A stretch of DNA of 64,000 nt from Rhodospirillales bacterium (GTDB lineage Bacteria; Pseudomonadota; Alphaproteobacteria; Micavibrionales; UBA1664): positions 1,240,001 to 1,304,000 of the forward strand of contig CP060260.1 in assembly GCA_023898805.1 (NCBI GenBank), read 5' to 3'. Positions within the stretch are counted from its first letter, which is position 1; each line of letters opens with the position of its first letter. The notes beneath the pieces were generated by a model that worked only from the letters and a program-made list of their open reading frames with translations, did not search any database and had not been told where the DNA came from. Both the position numbers and the translations under genes were made by a program. Positions 17,640-25,328 of this stretch are shown here, in pieces.

Positions 17640-18668
17640 TTACGGGGTGGCTGGCAAGGGGATTCTTGCGGGCTGGTTCAGGTCCGTCATGGCGCGCGCG
17701 AAAATAAAACGTTCCGGCCACGCCTTCTGCCCGCGCATCAGTCTTCGGAATTTCTGGTCGATGGCGTGCGCGTGCCGTTCATGCAGCGCGGCGCGGTAAA
17801 AAATATCGCTCAGCGGCGAATCGGTTTCCCATTTGCTGCGCTGTATTTCCAGCCCGGGCTTGAAGTCCAGATACGGGTGCCCCTGCTTCAATATCACCCG
17901 GAACAGATCGGTATGCTGTACGTGTCCCTGTTCATGCACGCCTGTGGCCACGGCTTCAACCGGGTCTTCAAGGTAATTTCCTGCATCGGCGTGAAGATTG
18001 AACGCGACCGCGATGCCGCCTCGGGTCCGGATGCCGCTGCGCGGGTCGATCGGTCCGCGCAGGGTGCAGGCCTGCGGAAAAACGGGGGATTGAAAATATG
18101 CGAAACGCGCCTTGTGTTCGGCTTTCGAAAGGCTGAATGCGACGATTTCATCTGGCATTCTGGTGCCGAATGCCAGGGCTTGGCTTTGCATCACTAGGCT
18201 TGCGAAATCGATCCGTTCATAAGCGTTCAGGCGCGCCCAACGCCGTGTGGCGATGGCCAGATCGGTTTGCAGCGTCGCATGAAGCCGGTGAAGACGTTCG
18301 TCCTCCATGGCTTCGATGGCATCGTAATTTTTTGCGCCGGCCTGAATCTGAAAGGCCAGACGGGCGGCATCGTTCAAAAACAGGGGTGTCCGTGTACCGA
18401 TGCCGTGCAGCACGTTCAAATCTTCGGTGCGCTTGGCGCCGCTGGCGAAATCATACGCATGGTCGCGGACTGCCCGCTCGTAACCCCGCAAAATCCCCAG
18501 CGCCTCGATTTCCGGCGCGTCTTCAAGACTGGCCGGACATGATGGCGGCACGACCTGTGGGACAGGTGGGCTGTATGCAACCGGACCGGGTTCCGAAGGC
18601 TTGGCGGCGATAAGCATCCCCGTCCCCTGCGTTACCCCTTGTGCTGTGGTGTCTTTGTCGCCGCGCAT
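17640..18668 (-). CDS. unknown protein with a HEXXH motif
   Basis: A 342-residue protein I cannot assign. There is a proline-rich stretch around residues 28-45 and no clear signal peptide or membrane segment. At about 245-249 it carries HEQGH in the context GVHEQGHVQHTDLF, and some 50 residues on, LHERHAHAID offers further possible metal ligands; this is the layout of a zincin-type metallopeptidase. The proline-rich N-terminal part resembles nothing I know. It lies 35 nt upstream of guaB on the same strand, but guaB has its own strong Shine-Dalgarno. A metal-dependent hydrolase is an inference from the motif only. Confidence 0.7.
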   Translation of the reverse strand: MRGDKDTTAQGVTQGTGMLIAAKPSEPGPVAYSPPVPQVVPPSCPASLEDAPEIEALGILRGYERAVRDHAYDFASGAKRTEDLNVLHGIGTRTPLFLNDAARLAFQIQAGAKNYDAIEAMEDERLHRLHATLQTDLAIATRRWARLNAYERIDFASLVMQSQALAFGTRMPDEIVAFSLSKAEHKARFAYFQSPVFPQACTLRGPIDPRSGIRTRGGIAVAFNLHADAGNYLEDPVEAVATGVHEQGHVQHTDLFRVILKQGHPYLDFKPGLEIQRSKWETDSPLSDIFYRAALHERHAHAIDQKFRRLMRGQKAWPERFIFARAMTDLNQPARIPLPATP

Positions 18669-18675
18669 AAATATG

Positions 18676-18705
18676 TTCCTAGCAGAACAATAAACAATAT
18701 GTCAA
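18676..18705 (-). promoter_or_regulatory. promoter of the HEXXH gene at 17640
   Basis: Minus strand TTGACA (18705-18700), 18-nt spacer, TAGGAA (18681-18676), then 7 nt to the ATG. The -10 box is poor, but the spacing predicts a leaderless mRNA. The spacer holds a direct repeat TATTGTT-TATTGTT. Confidence 0.35.
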
Positions 18706-18748
18706 TTAAAGTGGCGGGGATGACGATGTGCTAAAAAACGCCGCGCCT

Positions 18749-18776
18749 TTGCGTCACCCGGCGCAGAAGGTACACT
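18749..18776 (+). promoter_or_regulatory. promoter of acetoacetyl-CoA synthetase
   Basis: TTGCGT (18749-18754), 16-nt spacer, TACACT (18771-18776). The ATG at 18787 is 10 nt after the -10 box, so the leader would be only a few nucleotides. Confidence 0.45.
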
Positions 18777-18786
18777 GGTTCGCGCC

Positions 18787-20757
18787 ATGACTTACGCCGC
18801 CGACACATCCCCGCTCTGGTCCCCGTCCCCCGCCACTGTTGCGGCCTCCCGGCTTGAGGCATTCAGAAAACATGCCGAAACGGCTGCGGGCCACACGCTG
18901 CCCGATTACGCCGCGCTTTGGAACTGGTCTATCAGGGCGCCCGCCGCCTTCTGGGAGCTGGCCTGGGATTTCATGGGCGTGATCGGCGACAAAGGGCCGC
19001 GCGTTCTGGATGCGACGCCAGAGATGATCGGCTCGCGCTTTTTCCCGGATGGTAAAATCAACTACGCTGAAAACCTGCTCCGCCGCCGCGACGATGCCGA
19101 CGCCATCGTCTACCGCGCCGAGGACAAGGCCGAACGCCGTCTTTCGCACCGCGCGCTGTACGATCGCGTATCACAACTGCGTCAGGTGTTGCTGGATCTG
19201 GGCGTGGGGCCGGGCGACCGTGTTGCGGGCTTCGTCAGCCACATGCCCGAGGCGGTGATCGGCCTGCTGGCGGCGTCCTCGATCGGCGCGATCTGGTCCT
19301 CCGCCTCGCCCGATTTCGGGGTGCAGGGCGTCGTCGACCGTTTCGGCCAGATCGCGCCCAAAGTGCTGATCGCCGTCGACGGCTACTGGTACAACGGCAA
19401 AATCATCGACTGCCTGCCCAAGTTGCGCGAAATCCAGCCGTTGATCGCGGGCCTGGAACACACGCTGATCATCCCGCAAATTAGGGATGAACCCGATCTG
19501 GCGGGCATGCCAGCGACGCGCAATTTCGACGCGGTTTGCGATGCGATGATTCCGGGCGATATTCCATTTCCGCGCTTTGCCTTCAACCATCCTTTGGTGA
19601 TCATGTATTCGTCGGGAACCACCGGCGCGCCCAAATGCATCGTTCACGGCGCGGGCGGCACGTTGCTCCAGCACATGAAGGAACACCAGCTTCAGTGCGA
19701 TATCAAAAAGGACGATCGCGTCTTTTATTTCACCACCTGCGGCTGGATGATGTGGAATTGGCAGGTTTCCGCGCTGGCGTCGGGCGCGACGCTGCTCACC
19801 TATGACGGCTCGCCTTTTTATCCCGACGGCAACGTCCTGTGGGATTACGCGGATGCCGAAAACATGACCCTGTTCGGCACCGCCGCCAAATATATCGACG
19901 CGATCAAAAAGGCGGATTTGCGCCCAAAAGATACGCATAAACTGGCAACCTTGCGTACGCTCACCTCCACGGGTTCGCCTCTGGTGCATGAAAGCTTCGA
20001 TTACATTTACGATGCGATCAAAACCGACCTGCATCTTGCCTCCATCTCCGGTGGCACGGACATCGTGTCCTGCTTCGTCATCGGCAATAACATCTCTCCC
20101 GTCTGGCGCGGCGAGATCCAGGGCGCGGGACTGGGATACGCGATGGACGCGTTCGACGACGACGGCAAACCCATCCCGCCCGGCGCGGGGCAGGGGGAAC
20201 TGGTCTGCACCGTGCCGTTTCCTTCAATGCCCGTCTGTTTCTGGAACGATGCGGACGACAAAAAATATCGCGCGGCATATTTCGAACGTTTTCCGAATAT
20301 CTGGTGCCATGGCGATTGGGTCGAACGCACCGTGCATGGCGGCTGGATCATCCATGGACGCTCCGACGCGACGTTGAAACCCGGCGGCGTGCGCATCGGC
20401 ACGGCCGAGATTTACCGTCAGGTCGAACAGGTGCCCGAAGTGTTGGAATCGATCGCCATCGGCCAGATGTGGGAAGGCGACCAGCGCATTATCCTGTTTG
20501 TCCGTCTGCGCGCGGGCGCGGCGCTGGACGATGGCTTGGAAAAACGCATCCGCGAGACGATCAAAAAAGGGGCCAGCCCCCGCCACGTCCCGGCGAAGAT
20601 CATCGCGGTGGCCGATATTCCGCGCACCAAATCGGGCAAGATCACCGAACTGGCGGTGCGCGACGTCGTGCACGGGCGGAAGGTGAAGAATGTCGAGGCG
20701 CTGGCCAACCCCGAGGCGCTGGATCTTTACCGCGACCTGCCTGCGCTTAAAGCCTGA
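18787..20757 (+). CDS. acetoacetate-CoA ligase
   Basis: A 656-residue AMP-forming acyl-CoA synthetase that activates acetoacetate to acetoacetyl-CoA, usually for use of ketone bodies or poly-hydroxybutyrate breakdown products. Length and N-terminus (WNWSIRAPAAFWELAWDFMGV) fit acetoacetyl-CoA synthetases rather than Acs. Key motifs: MYSSGTTGAPKCIVHGAGG, TTCGWMMWNWQVSALASGA, SGGTDIVSCFV, the hinge GRSDATLKPGGVRIGTAEIYR and the C-terminal PRTKSGKITELAVRD with the adenylation lysine. It is transcribed alone; its last 11 bp overlap the end of the convergent cysQ. Confidence 0.93.
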   Translation: MTYAADTSPLWSPSPATVAASRLEAFRKHAETAAGHTLPDYAALWNWSIRAPAAFWELAWDFMGVIGDKGPRVLDATPEMIGSRFFPDGKINYAENLLRRRDDADAIVYRAEDKAERRLSHRALYDRVSQLRQVLLDLGVGPGDRVAGFVSHMPEAVIGLLAASSIGAIWSSASPDFGVQGVVDRFGQIAPKVLIAVDGYWYNGKIIDCLPKLREIQPLIAGLEHTLIIPQIRDEPDLAGMPATRNFDAVCDAMIPGDIPFPRFAFNHPLVIMYSSGTTGAPKCIVHGAGGTLLQHMKEHQLQCDIKKDDRVFYFTTCGWMMWNWQVSALASGATLLTYDGSPFYPDGNVLWDYADAENMTLFGTAAKYIDAIKKADLRPKDTHKLATLRTLTSTGSPLVHESFDYIYDAIKTDLHLASISGGTDIVSCFVIGNNISPVWRGEIQGAGLGYAMDAFDDDGKPIPPGAGQGELVCTVPFPSMPVCFWNDADDKKYRAAYFERFPNIWCHGDWVERTVHGGWIIHGRSDATLKPGGVRIGTAEIYRQVEQVPEVLESIAIGQMWEGDQRIILFVRLRAGAALDDGLEKRIRETIKKGASPRHVPAKIIAVADIPRTKSGKITELAVRDVVHGRKVKNVEALANPEALDLYRDLPALKA

Positions 20758-21544
20758 GGGATTTGCGCGTCCCTGCGACGAAACCCGGATTGGCGAACCC
20801 CGCCGCGCGCTTGCCGTAAGCCAGCGGCAGATGGTCGGTAAGCGCGATCACCGCGCCGCCCGACTCGCGCAGGATGATGTCCCCCGCCGCCGTGTCCCAT
20901 TCGTAAGTCCGGCCAAGACGGGGATAAAGATCCGCCTGTCCCTGCGCCAGAAGGCAGAATTTGATCGACGAACTCATCTGCGCGCGGTTACCGATTTTAT
21001 GCGCGCCGATAATCGGCTCCAGCACCACGGCCGCGCTCGATTGCACCCCGCCCAGTATGGCAAGGTTGTGCGCATCGGCCTCGCGCATCCGCACGCGCTG
21101 CGTGTGTCCGTTTTCGATGCGGTGTGCCCCCGCGCCGCGCGCGGCATGCCACGTGATGCCGTGCGCCGGGGCGTGGATGACGCCGAATGTCGGCTGGCCG
21201 CGTTCGATCAACGCGATGTTGACGCTGAAATTCTGGCCGCCGCTGATGAATTCCCGCGTCCCGTCCAGCGCGTCGACCAGCCAGAACGAGGCGCCTTCAG
21301 GGAATTCCGGCGCGGGTCGGGCGTGCATCGCCTCCTCCGCCACGACGGGCAGGGGGCTGAGCGCGCCAAGCGCGCCCAGAATCAGCGCCTCGGCGGCATC
21401 GTCGCTTGCCGTGACCGGGCTGCCGTCGCGCTTGTGGATGATCTCCGGCTTTTGGCCGAAATCCTCCATGATCCGCTCTCCCGCCGCCTGTGCGGCGCGG
21501 ATCAGGGCTTCGTGCAGTTTTGTATCCCCGCTCGGGTTGTCCAT
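20747..21544 (-). CDS. cysQ: 3'(2'),5'-bisphosphate nucleotidase
   Basis: Hydrolyses PAP, the by-product of sulfate assimilation and sulfotransfer, to AMP. The start MDNPSGDTKLHEAL gives 265 residues. It shows the inositol-monophosphatase fold metal sites: VVAEEA, WLVDALDGTREFISG and YEWDTAAGDIILRESGG. Longer in-frame extensions upstream have a basic composition unlike the protein and run into the divergent SapC gene, so they are rejected. An IMPase-type archaeal/bacterial phosphatase is possible, but EFISG after DGT favours CysQ. Confidence 0.92.
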   Translation of the reverse strand: MDNPSGDTKLHEALIRAAQAAGERIMEDFGQKPEIIHKRDGSPVTASDDAAEALILGALGALSPLPVVAEEAMHARPAPEFPEGASFWLVDALDGTREFISGGQNFSVNIALIERGQPTFGVIHAPAHGITWHAARGAGAHRIENGHTQRVRMREADAHNLAILGGVQSSAAVVLEPIIGAHKIGNRAQMSSSIKFCLLAQGQADLYPRLGRTYEWDTAAGDIILRESGGAVIALTDHLPLAYGKRAAGFANPGFVAGTRKSLRL

Positions 21545-21594
21545 TCGCCGGTTTTGGCCTATTTTCTGGCTATAGACAAGTACAGGAAACGAAC

Positions 21595-22374
21595 ATGACG
21601 CCGCCGAAATCGCCCGCCACATCTTCCTCAGCCGAAACCGGGACCGCCCCGGCGCAGCCTTTGCCGCTCTTTTACGTTCGCCCGACGCTGCTCGACGCGC
21701 GCGCGCATGCCGATGTCGTGATCCCGAAGGCCATGACCTACGATTTTGCCGCAAAGGTCACGGCGGTGCCGATCAACCTCGTCGAATTTCCGCAGGTGGC
21801 GCATCATTATCCCATCGCATTCTCGCGCGATGCCGCGGCGACGCCGGTCGCGATCGTCGGTGTGCGCGAGGGGGAAAACCTGTTCGTCGACCAAGCCGGA
21901 CAATGGGCGGAAAACGCGTATATCCCGGCCTATGTCCGTCGTTATCCGTTTATCCTTTCTGAAAGCCCGGATGGCAGGCAGCTTTCCCTGTGTATCGACG
22001 ATACGCCCCAAACCATGCAGCGCGGCACGCAGGACCGCCTGTTCGATGACAAGGGCCAGCCAGCCCAGCCGGCCAAGAACGCCATGGAATTCTGCCGTTC
22101 CTTCCATGTCGCGGCGAAACAGACCGAAGCCTTTGCGCGGGTGTTGGCGGATTCCGGCCTGCTGGTCGAACGCTCGGCCGAAATGACCCTGAACAACGGC
22201 CGCCGCGTCAGCTTTTCCGGCTTCCGTATCGTCGACGAGGAAAAATTCAACCAACTGTCTGAAAAGACCTTGGTCGAATGGCGCGACAAGGGATGGCTGG
22301 CCGGGGTGTACGCGCACCTGTTTTCCGGCCTGCATTGGGGCACGCTGACCCGCCGCATCAACGAACGGCCGTAA
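21595..22374 (+). CDS. SapC family protein
   Basis: A 259-residue protein of the SapC family, named after a protein in the Campylobacter surface-layer locus, role unclear. Family features: a short disordered Ser/Pro-rich start, then PLFYVRPTLLDARAHADVVI, INLVEFPQVAHHYPIAFS, AYIPAYVRRYPFI and the closing LAGVYAHLFSGLHWGTLTRR. The start ATG follows AGGAAACGAAC, a spaced Shine-Dalgarno. There is no signal peptide. It is single and divergent from cysQ; no S-layer or oxygenase genes lie nearby, so its partner is unknown. Confidence 0.88.
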   Translation: MTPPKSPATSSSAETGTAPAQPLPLFYVRPTLLDARAHADVVIPKAMTYDFAAKVTAVPINLVEFPQVAHHYPIAFSRDAAATPVAIVGVREGENLFVDQAGQWAENAYIPAYVRRYPFILSESPDGRQLSLCIDDTPQTMQRGTQDRLFDDKGQPAQPAKNAMEFCRSFHVAAKQTEAFARVLADSGLLVERSAEMTLNNGRRVSFSGFRIVDEEKFNQLSEKTLVEWRDKGWLAGVYAHLFSGLHWGTLTRRINERP

Positions 22375-22381
22375 CAAGGCT

Positions 22382-22410
22382 TTGACACAAACCTCCGCGC
22401 ATGGTTTGAA
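22382..22410 (+). promoter_or_regulatory. tRNA-Arg promoter
   Basis: TTGACA (22382-22387), 17-nt spacer, TTTGAA (22405-22410), about 25 nt before the tRNA 5' end. The -10 box is weak. Confidence 0.4.
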
Positions 22411-22434
22411 TGCCACCCACGCACCACCTACAAG

Positions 22435-22511
22435 GCGCCCGTAGCTCAGCTGGATAGAGCGCGTCCCTCCGGAGGACGAGGTCAGAGGTTCGAATCCTCT
22501 CGGGCGCGCCA
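22435..22511 (+). tRNA. tRNA-Arg (anticodon CCG)
   Basis: A 77-nt cloverleaf: acceptor GCGCCCG/CGGGCGC, D-arm GCTC/GAGC, anticodon stem CGTCC/GGACG around CTCCGGA (anticodon CCG), T-arm AGAGG/CCTCT around TTCGAAT, discriminator G, and encoded CCA. Confidence 0.97.
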
Positions 22512-22546
22512 TTACCTTCGGGAATGGGCCGCCCTACATGACGATA

Positions 22547-22584
22547 GGTTCGAACTTTGTTCGAACCGGCGCGCCATATATATA
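22547..22584 (+). promoter_or_regulatory. MBL-gene promoter overlapped by a perfect 9-bp inverted repeat derived from tRNA sequence
   Basis: The arms GGTTCGAAC and GTTCGAACC (22547-22555 and 22559-22567) flank TTT. The right arm overlaps a -35 box TTGTTC (22557-22562); a 16-nt spacer and TATATA (22579-22584) follow, 7 nt before the ATG. The left arm copies the tRNA-Arg T-arm just upstream, the right arm is its complement, and the next bases repeat the tRNA's terminal GGCGCGCCA. Confidence 0.45.
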
Positions 22585-22591
22585 ACGCCGC

Positions 22592-23647
22592 ATGTGGACC
22601 GTTTTCTTTTTACTGGCGCTTGCCTTTGCCCTGCTTTACGCGGCCGGTCTGGGCCGCGTCTATTACCGTGGGCCGGAAACAGCGCATTTTGACGGCAAAC
22701 GCTTTTTCAATCCCGGATTCCCCACCGACAAAAGCCGCGCCGACCTGATCCGCTGGCGTCTGACGGGCAGACGCGCGAAGTGGCCGGATGCCCGGCCCCA
22801 TAGATATCCGCCGCAACCATCCGCGCCGCCGCCCGAACGTGTCGACGCGTCCGGCACAATCCGTGTGACCTATATCGGTCAGGCGACCTTCCTTATTCAG
22901 GCGGCGGGGGTGAACATCCTGACCGACCCGTTTTTATCAAGCCGCGCAAGCCCGTTGCCTTTTATGGGCCCGCGCCGCGTGCGCCCGCTTGCAATCCCGT
23001 TTGCCGATCTGCCGCGCATCGACCTCGTGCTGGTGTCGCACAACCATTACGACCATCTCGACCGTCCGGCGCTTGGGCGTCTTTATCGTCGCGACGAACC
23101 GTTGATCGTCACCCCGCTGGGCAATGACAGGATCATCGGCCTGCCCGGTATCCGCGCGCTCGACTGGGGACAGGATGCCGAACTGAATTCGCAACCGGGC
23201 AGCGTGCGCGTGACGCTGGAACCGGCGCTGCACTGGTCTGCGCGCGGGCTGTATGACCGCCGCCGTGCCCTGTGGGGCGCGTTCGTGATCGCGACCCCGG
23301 CGGGCATGGTCTATTTCGCGGGCGATACCGCCTATGGCGACGGTGCGCATTTTCGCGCGATCCGGGAAAAACACGGGGTTCCTGCACTGGCTCTGCTGCC
23401 CGTGGGCGCGTATGAACCGCGCTGGTTCATGGGCAATGTCCACATGAACCCGGCGGACGCGGTGGCCGCGTGGCGCGATCTAGGCGCGCCGCGGACACTG
23501 GGCATGCATTTCGGAACCATTCAGCTGACGGACGAAGGCATCGATGCGCCCGCCGATGATTTACGCGCGGCGCTGGCCGGGGACGCACAGGCGGCGGCAC
23601 GATTTCATTTGCCGCCGTTCGGCATGGGGTTGGAATATCGTATCTAG
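22592..23647 (+). CDS. metallo-beta-lactamase-fold hydrolase (NAPE-PLD-like)
   Basis: A 351-residue protein with one N-terminal membrane segment (about residues 2-22) and a metallo-beta-lactamase domain. Zinc motifs: SHNHYDHLD (about 150), then AGDTAYGDG, NVHMNP and the closing MHFGTIQLT. The layout is that of the UlaG/NAPE-PLD-like branch (DUF-type lipid or phosphodiesterase hydrolases), possibly acting on membrane lipids given the anchor. It is preceded by tRNA-Arg and its repeats. Its stop shares the four bases CTAG with the stop of the convergent methyltransferase gene. Confidence 0.88.
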   Translation: MWTVFFLLALAFALLYAAGLGRVYYRGPETAHFDGKRFFNPGFPTDKSRADLIRWRLTGRRAKWPDARPHRYPPQPSAPPPERVDASGTIRVTYIGQATFLIQAAGVNILTDPFLSSRASPLPFMGPRRVRPLAIPFADLPRIDLVLVSHNHYDHLDRPALGRLYRRDEPLIVTPLGNDRIIGLPGIRALDWGQDAELNSQPGSVRVTLEPALHWSARGLYDRRRALWGAFVIATPAGMVYFAGDTAYGDGAHFRAIREKHGVPALALLPVGAYEPRWFMGNVHMNPADAVAAWRDLGAPRTLGMHFGTIQLTDEGIDAPADDLRAALAGDAQAAARFHLPPFGMGLEYRI

Positions 23648-24570
23648 CGCGTCGCCATCAAAAGCGCCATCGGTCGGTCGTCGGTGACGACCACGCGCGA
23701 AAAACCGGCCGTACGCGCGGCCATGCGGATGGCATCTTGCGTGAATTTGTAACTGTTATTGGTGATCACAGAATAGCCGGCATGGATGCGCAGGCGCTCC
23801 GACCCGATGGCGAAATCCTGGTCTTCCCCTGCGATCAGATAATGCGCGCATTGCCGCGCGGCCTTGTGCCAGACCGATTTATGGCTCCAGCTTTCGGGGC
23901 GGAAATCGCCGGATGTCAGGCCGAATTTTTTAGCGGCGAAAAGCACGCTCAGGAATTTGCGCGAAAGCAGCGCGCAATTATACGCGGCGTTCAATTTTGC
24001 GAGGTCGTCCTCGGTATCGATGCCCGCGAACACGACATCGCCCGGATTGCAGTTGGCGGCCAGCGCCCCAAGTTCGGACAAAAGACCGGGCAGGGGGTCG
24101 CTCCCCGCGCGTCCGGCGATGTTGCCGATCGCCCCGCCCCACATGACGAAGGCGGTACGCCCGCGCCCCTGTTTGGGAATCGGCGGGTTGTAATAATCGG
24201 ATATCACGGCTTCGGTCTCCAGCCGCGTCGCGCGCAAGACCTGCTCCGCCGCGCCATAGGCCTGATGCGCGGCTTGGTCCACCGCGATATAGCGGCGCGC
24301 ATGGGCAAGGAAGGGCAGGGTCTTGCCCGCGATGCTTTCCGGGCTTCCCGGCCCCAGCTCGACCACCGTGTCGATGCTGCGCAGCGCCGTTTCGATCGCG
24401 GATTGATGCGCCGCGCGGTTGATCGTGCCGATCTCGGCACGCAGAAGATAATGCGCGTCCGGTATATCGGCTTTCGGCGATACGTGGCGGCTGGCCCATC
24501 CCTCCCATTGCGCCATATGTCCCTGCCGCCGTCCGGACAGCAGGTCGGCGATATCCCGCTCGAATTGCAA
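23644..24570 (-). CDS. EgtD-like (histidine-specific family) SAM-dependent methyltransferase
   Basis: About 308 residues from a TTG at 24570. The same frame stays open upstream to a stop near 24653 and encodes a plausible leader (ARDLTRLFPSTPDAPVL) without ATG or GTG, so the true start is uncertain, possibly CTG. The family is that of EgtD, which trimethylates histidine in ergothioneine synthesis: VELGPGSPESIAGKTLPFL is the SAM loop, VMWGGAIGNIAG the second SAM motif, then KLNAAYN and, near the C-terminus, GYSVITNNSYKFT. In EgtD the last segment reads T-E-x-S and the Glu grips the imidazole; here an Asn seems to sit there, so the substrate may not be free histidine. It follows the cyclodipeptide synthase gene directly, so a cyclic dipeptide is the obvious candidate substrate (inference). 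Confidence 0.75.
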   Translation of the reverse strand: MQFERDIADLLSGRRQGHMAQWEGWASRHVSPKADIPDAHYLLRAEIGTINRAAHQSAIETALRSIDTVVELGPGSPESIAGKTLPFLAHARRYIAVDQAAHQAYGAAEQVLRATRLETEAVISDYYNPPIPKQGRGRTAFVMWGGAIGNIAGRAGSDPLPGLLSELGALAANCNPGDVVFAGIDTEDDLAKLNAAYNCALLSRKFLSVLFAAKKFGLTSGDFRPESWSHKSVWHKAARQCAHYLIAGEDQDFAIGSERLRIHAGYSVITNNSYKFTQDAIRMAARTAGFSRVVVTDDRPMALLMATR

Positions 24571-24623
24571 AACCGGGGCATCGGGCGTGGATGGAAATAA
24601 ACGGGTCAGATCGCGTGCCAGAG

Positions 24624-25328
24624 CTACACCGCCTTGCGCGCGTCATGTTCGCGCCGTGAAAAGTCGATGCGCGTAAACGCCCGCGCGCCCAACAGGCCGG
24701 GTTTGATTTCCGGGCAATATGTTTGTCCAAGCAGACAGGGAATAAGGACCGAACCGGGATAGACATCGGTTGCGGTATTGCGCTTGAACATCAGGAAGAA
24801 CGCCGCTGTCTCTTCGATCAGGTAATCGATTGCGTGTTTGCGGAAAGACGGCAGGCGGTAATCCTCGTTCACGCCCAGCCGCTTGGTTCGGCGCGCCCAG
24901 AATTCGATAACCTCTGCCTCTATGGCATCGCGCACATCGGGCTTGTTTTCGTAAAGGGATTGGATTTCCGCGAATTGCCCGGCGTATTCGGGCAATGCGC
25001 GCCATGAATCCCAATGATGGATTTCAAAATCCTTCAAGGTCTCGATTACCGGCATGTTGCGGGCAACCCATGCCATGCCGTGGTCTTGTGTCAGGCGCAG
25101 CGCGGTGGATTCCGGCATACCGTGCTCGAAACGCAAATTGTGCCGTTGCAGCGTGTCGTTGACGCAGATGATGACCTTTTTGAACCGGTCCCGAACCCAA
25201 TCTATGGTGGCCGCAAATTTTTCGCCTTCGTGATAGGCCTGCCCGACGCTGATCTGGAGGCGCGCGGTATCGAAGGCGCGCCATCCGGCGCCGCTTTTGA
25301 CCTTTACGGTATAGGATGGCTCAGTCAT
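24624..25328 (-). CDS. tRNA-dependent cyclodipeptide synthase (CDPS)
   Basis: 234 residues. CDPSs take aminoacyl groups from two charged tRNAs and join them into a diketopiperazine. By-eye comparison with AlbC: ISVGQAYHEGEKF at 26-38 matches the nucleophile segment ISAGNSYFS (Ser27 equals AlbC Ser37), WVRDRFKKVIICVNDT matches the next strand, ALPEYAGQFAEI matches the TPEY helix, and IDYLIEETAAFF matches NYVLAEAPLF, giving Tyr169 and Glu173 for catalytic Tyr178 and Glu182. GSVLIPCLL matches SSVLCYH. The Asn after the Ser in the NYQ subfamily is Gln30 here and a Pro sits near position 203, so it looks closer to the XYP subfamily. Its ATG overlaps the regulator stop by 8 nt. The amino acids used cannot be predicted. 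Confidence 0.82.
   Translation of the reverse strand: MTEPSYTVKVKSGAGWRAFDTARLQISVGQAYHEGEKFAATIDWVRDRFKKVIICVNDTLQRHNLRFEHGMPESTALRLTQDHGMAWVARNMPVIETLKDFEIHHWDSWRALPEYAGQFAEIQSLYENKPDVRDAIEAEVIEFWARRTKRLGVNEDYRLPSFRKHAIDYLIEETAAFFLMFKRNTATDVYPGSVLIPCLLGQTYCPEIKPGLLGARAFTRIDFSRREHDARKAV

Noticed and set aside
22500..22580. Phage attachment site behind tRNA-Arg
   Set aside because: The tRNA-end copies are only 8-9 nt and no integrase or foreign composition follows; local duplication explains them better.
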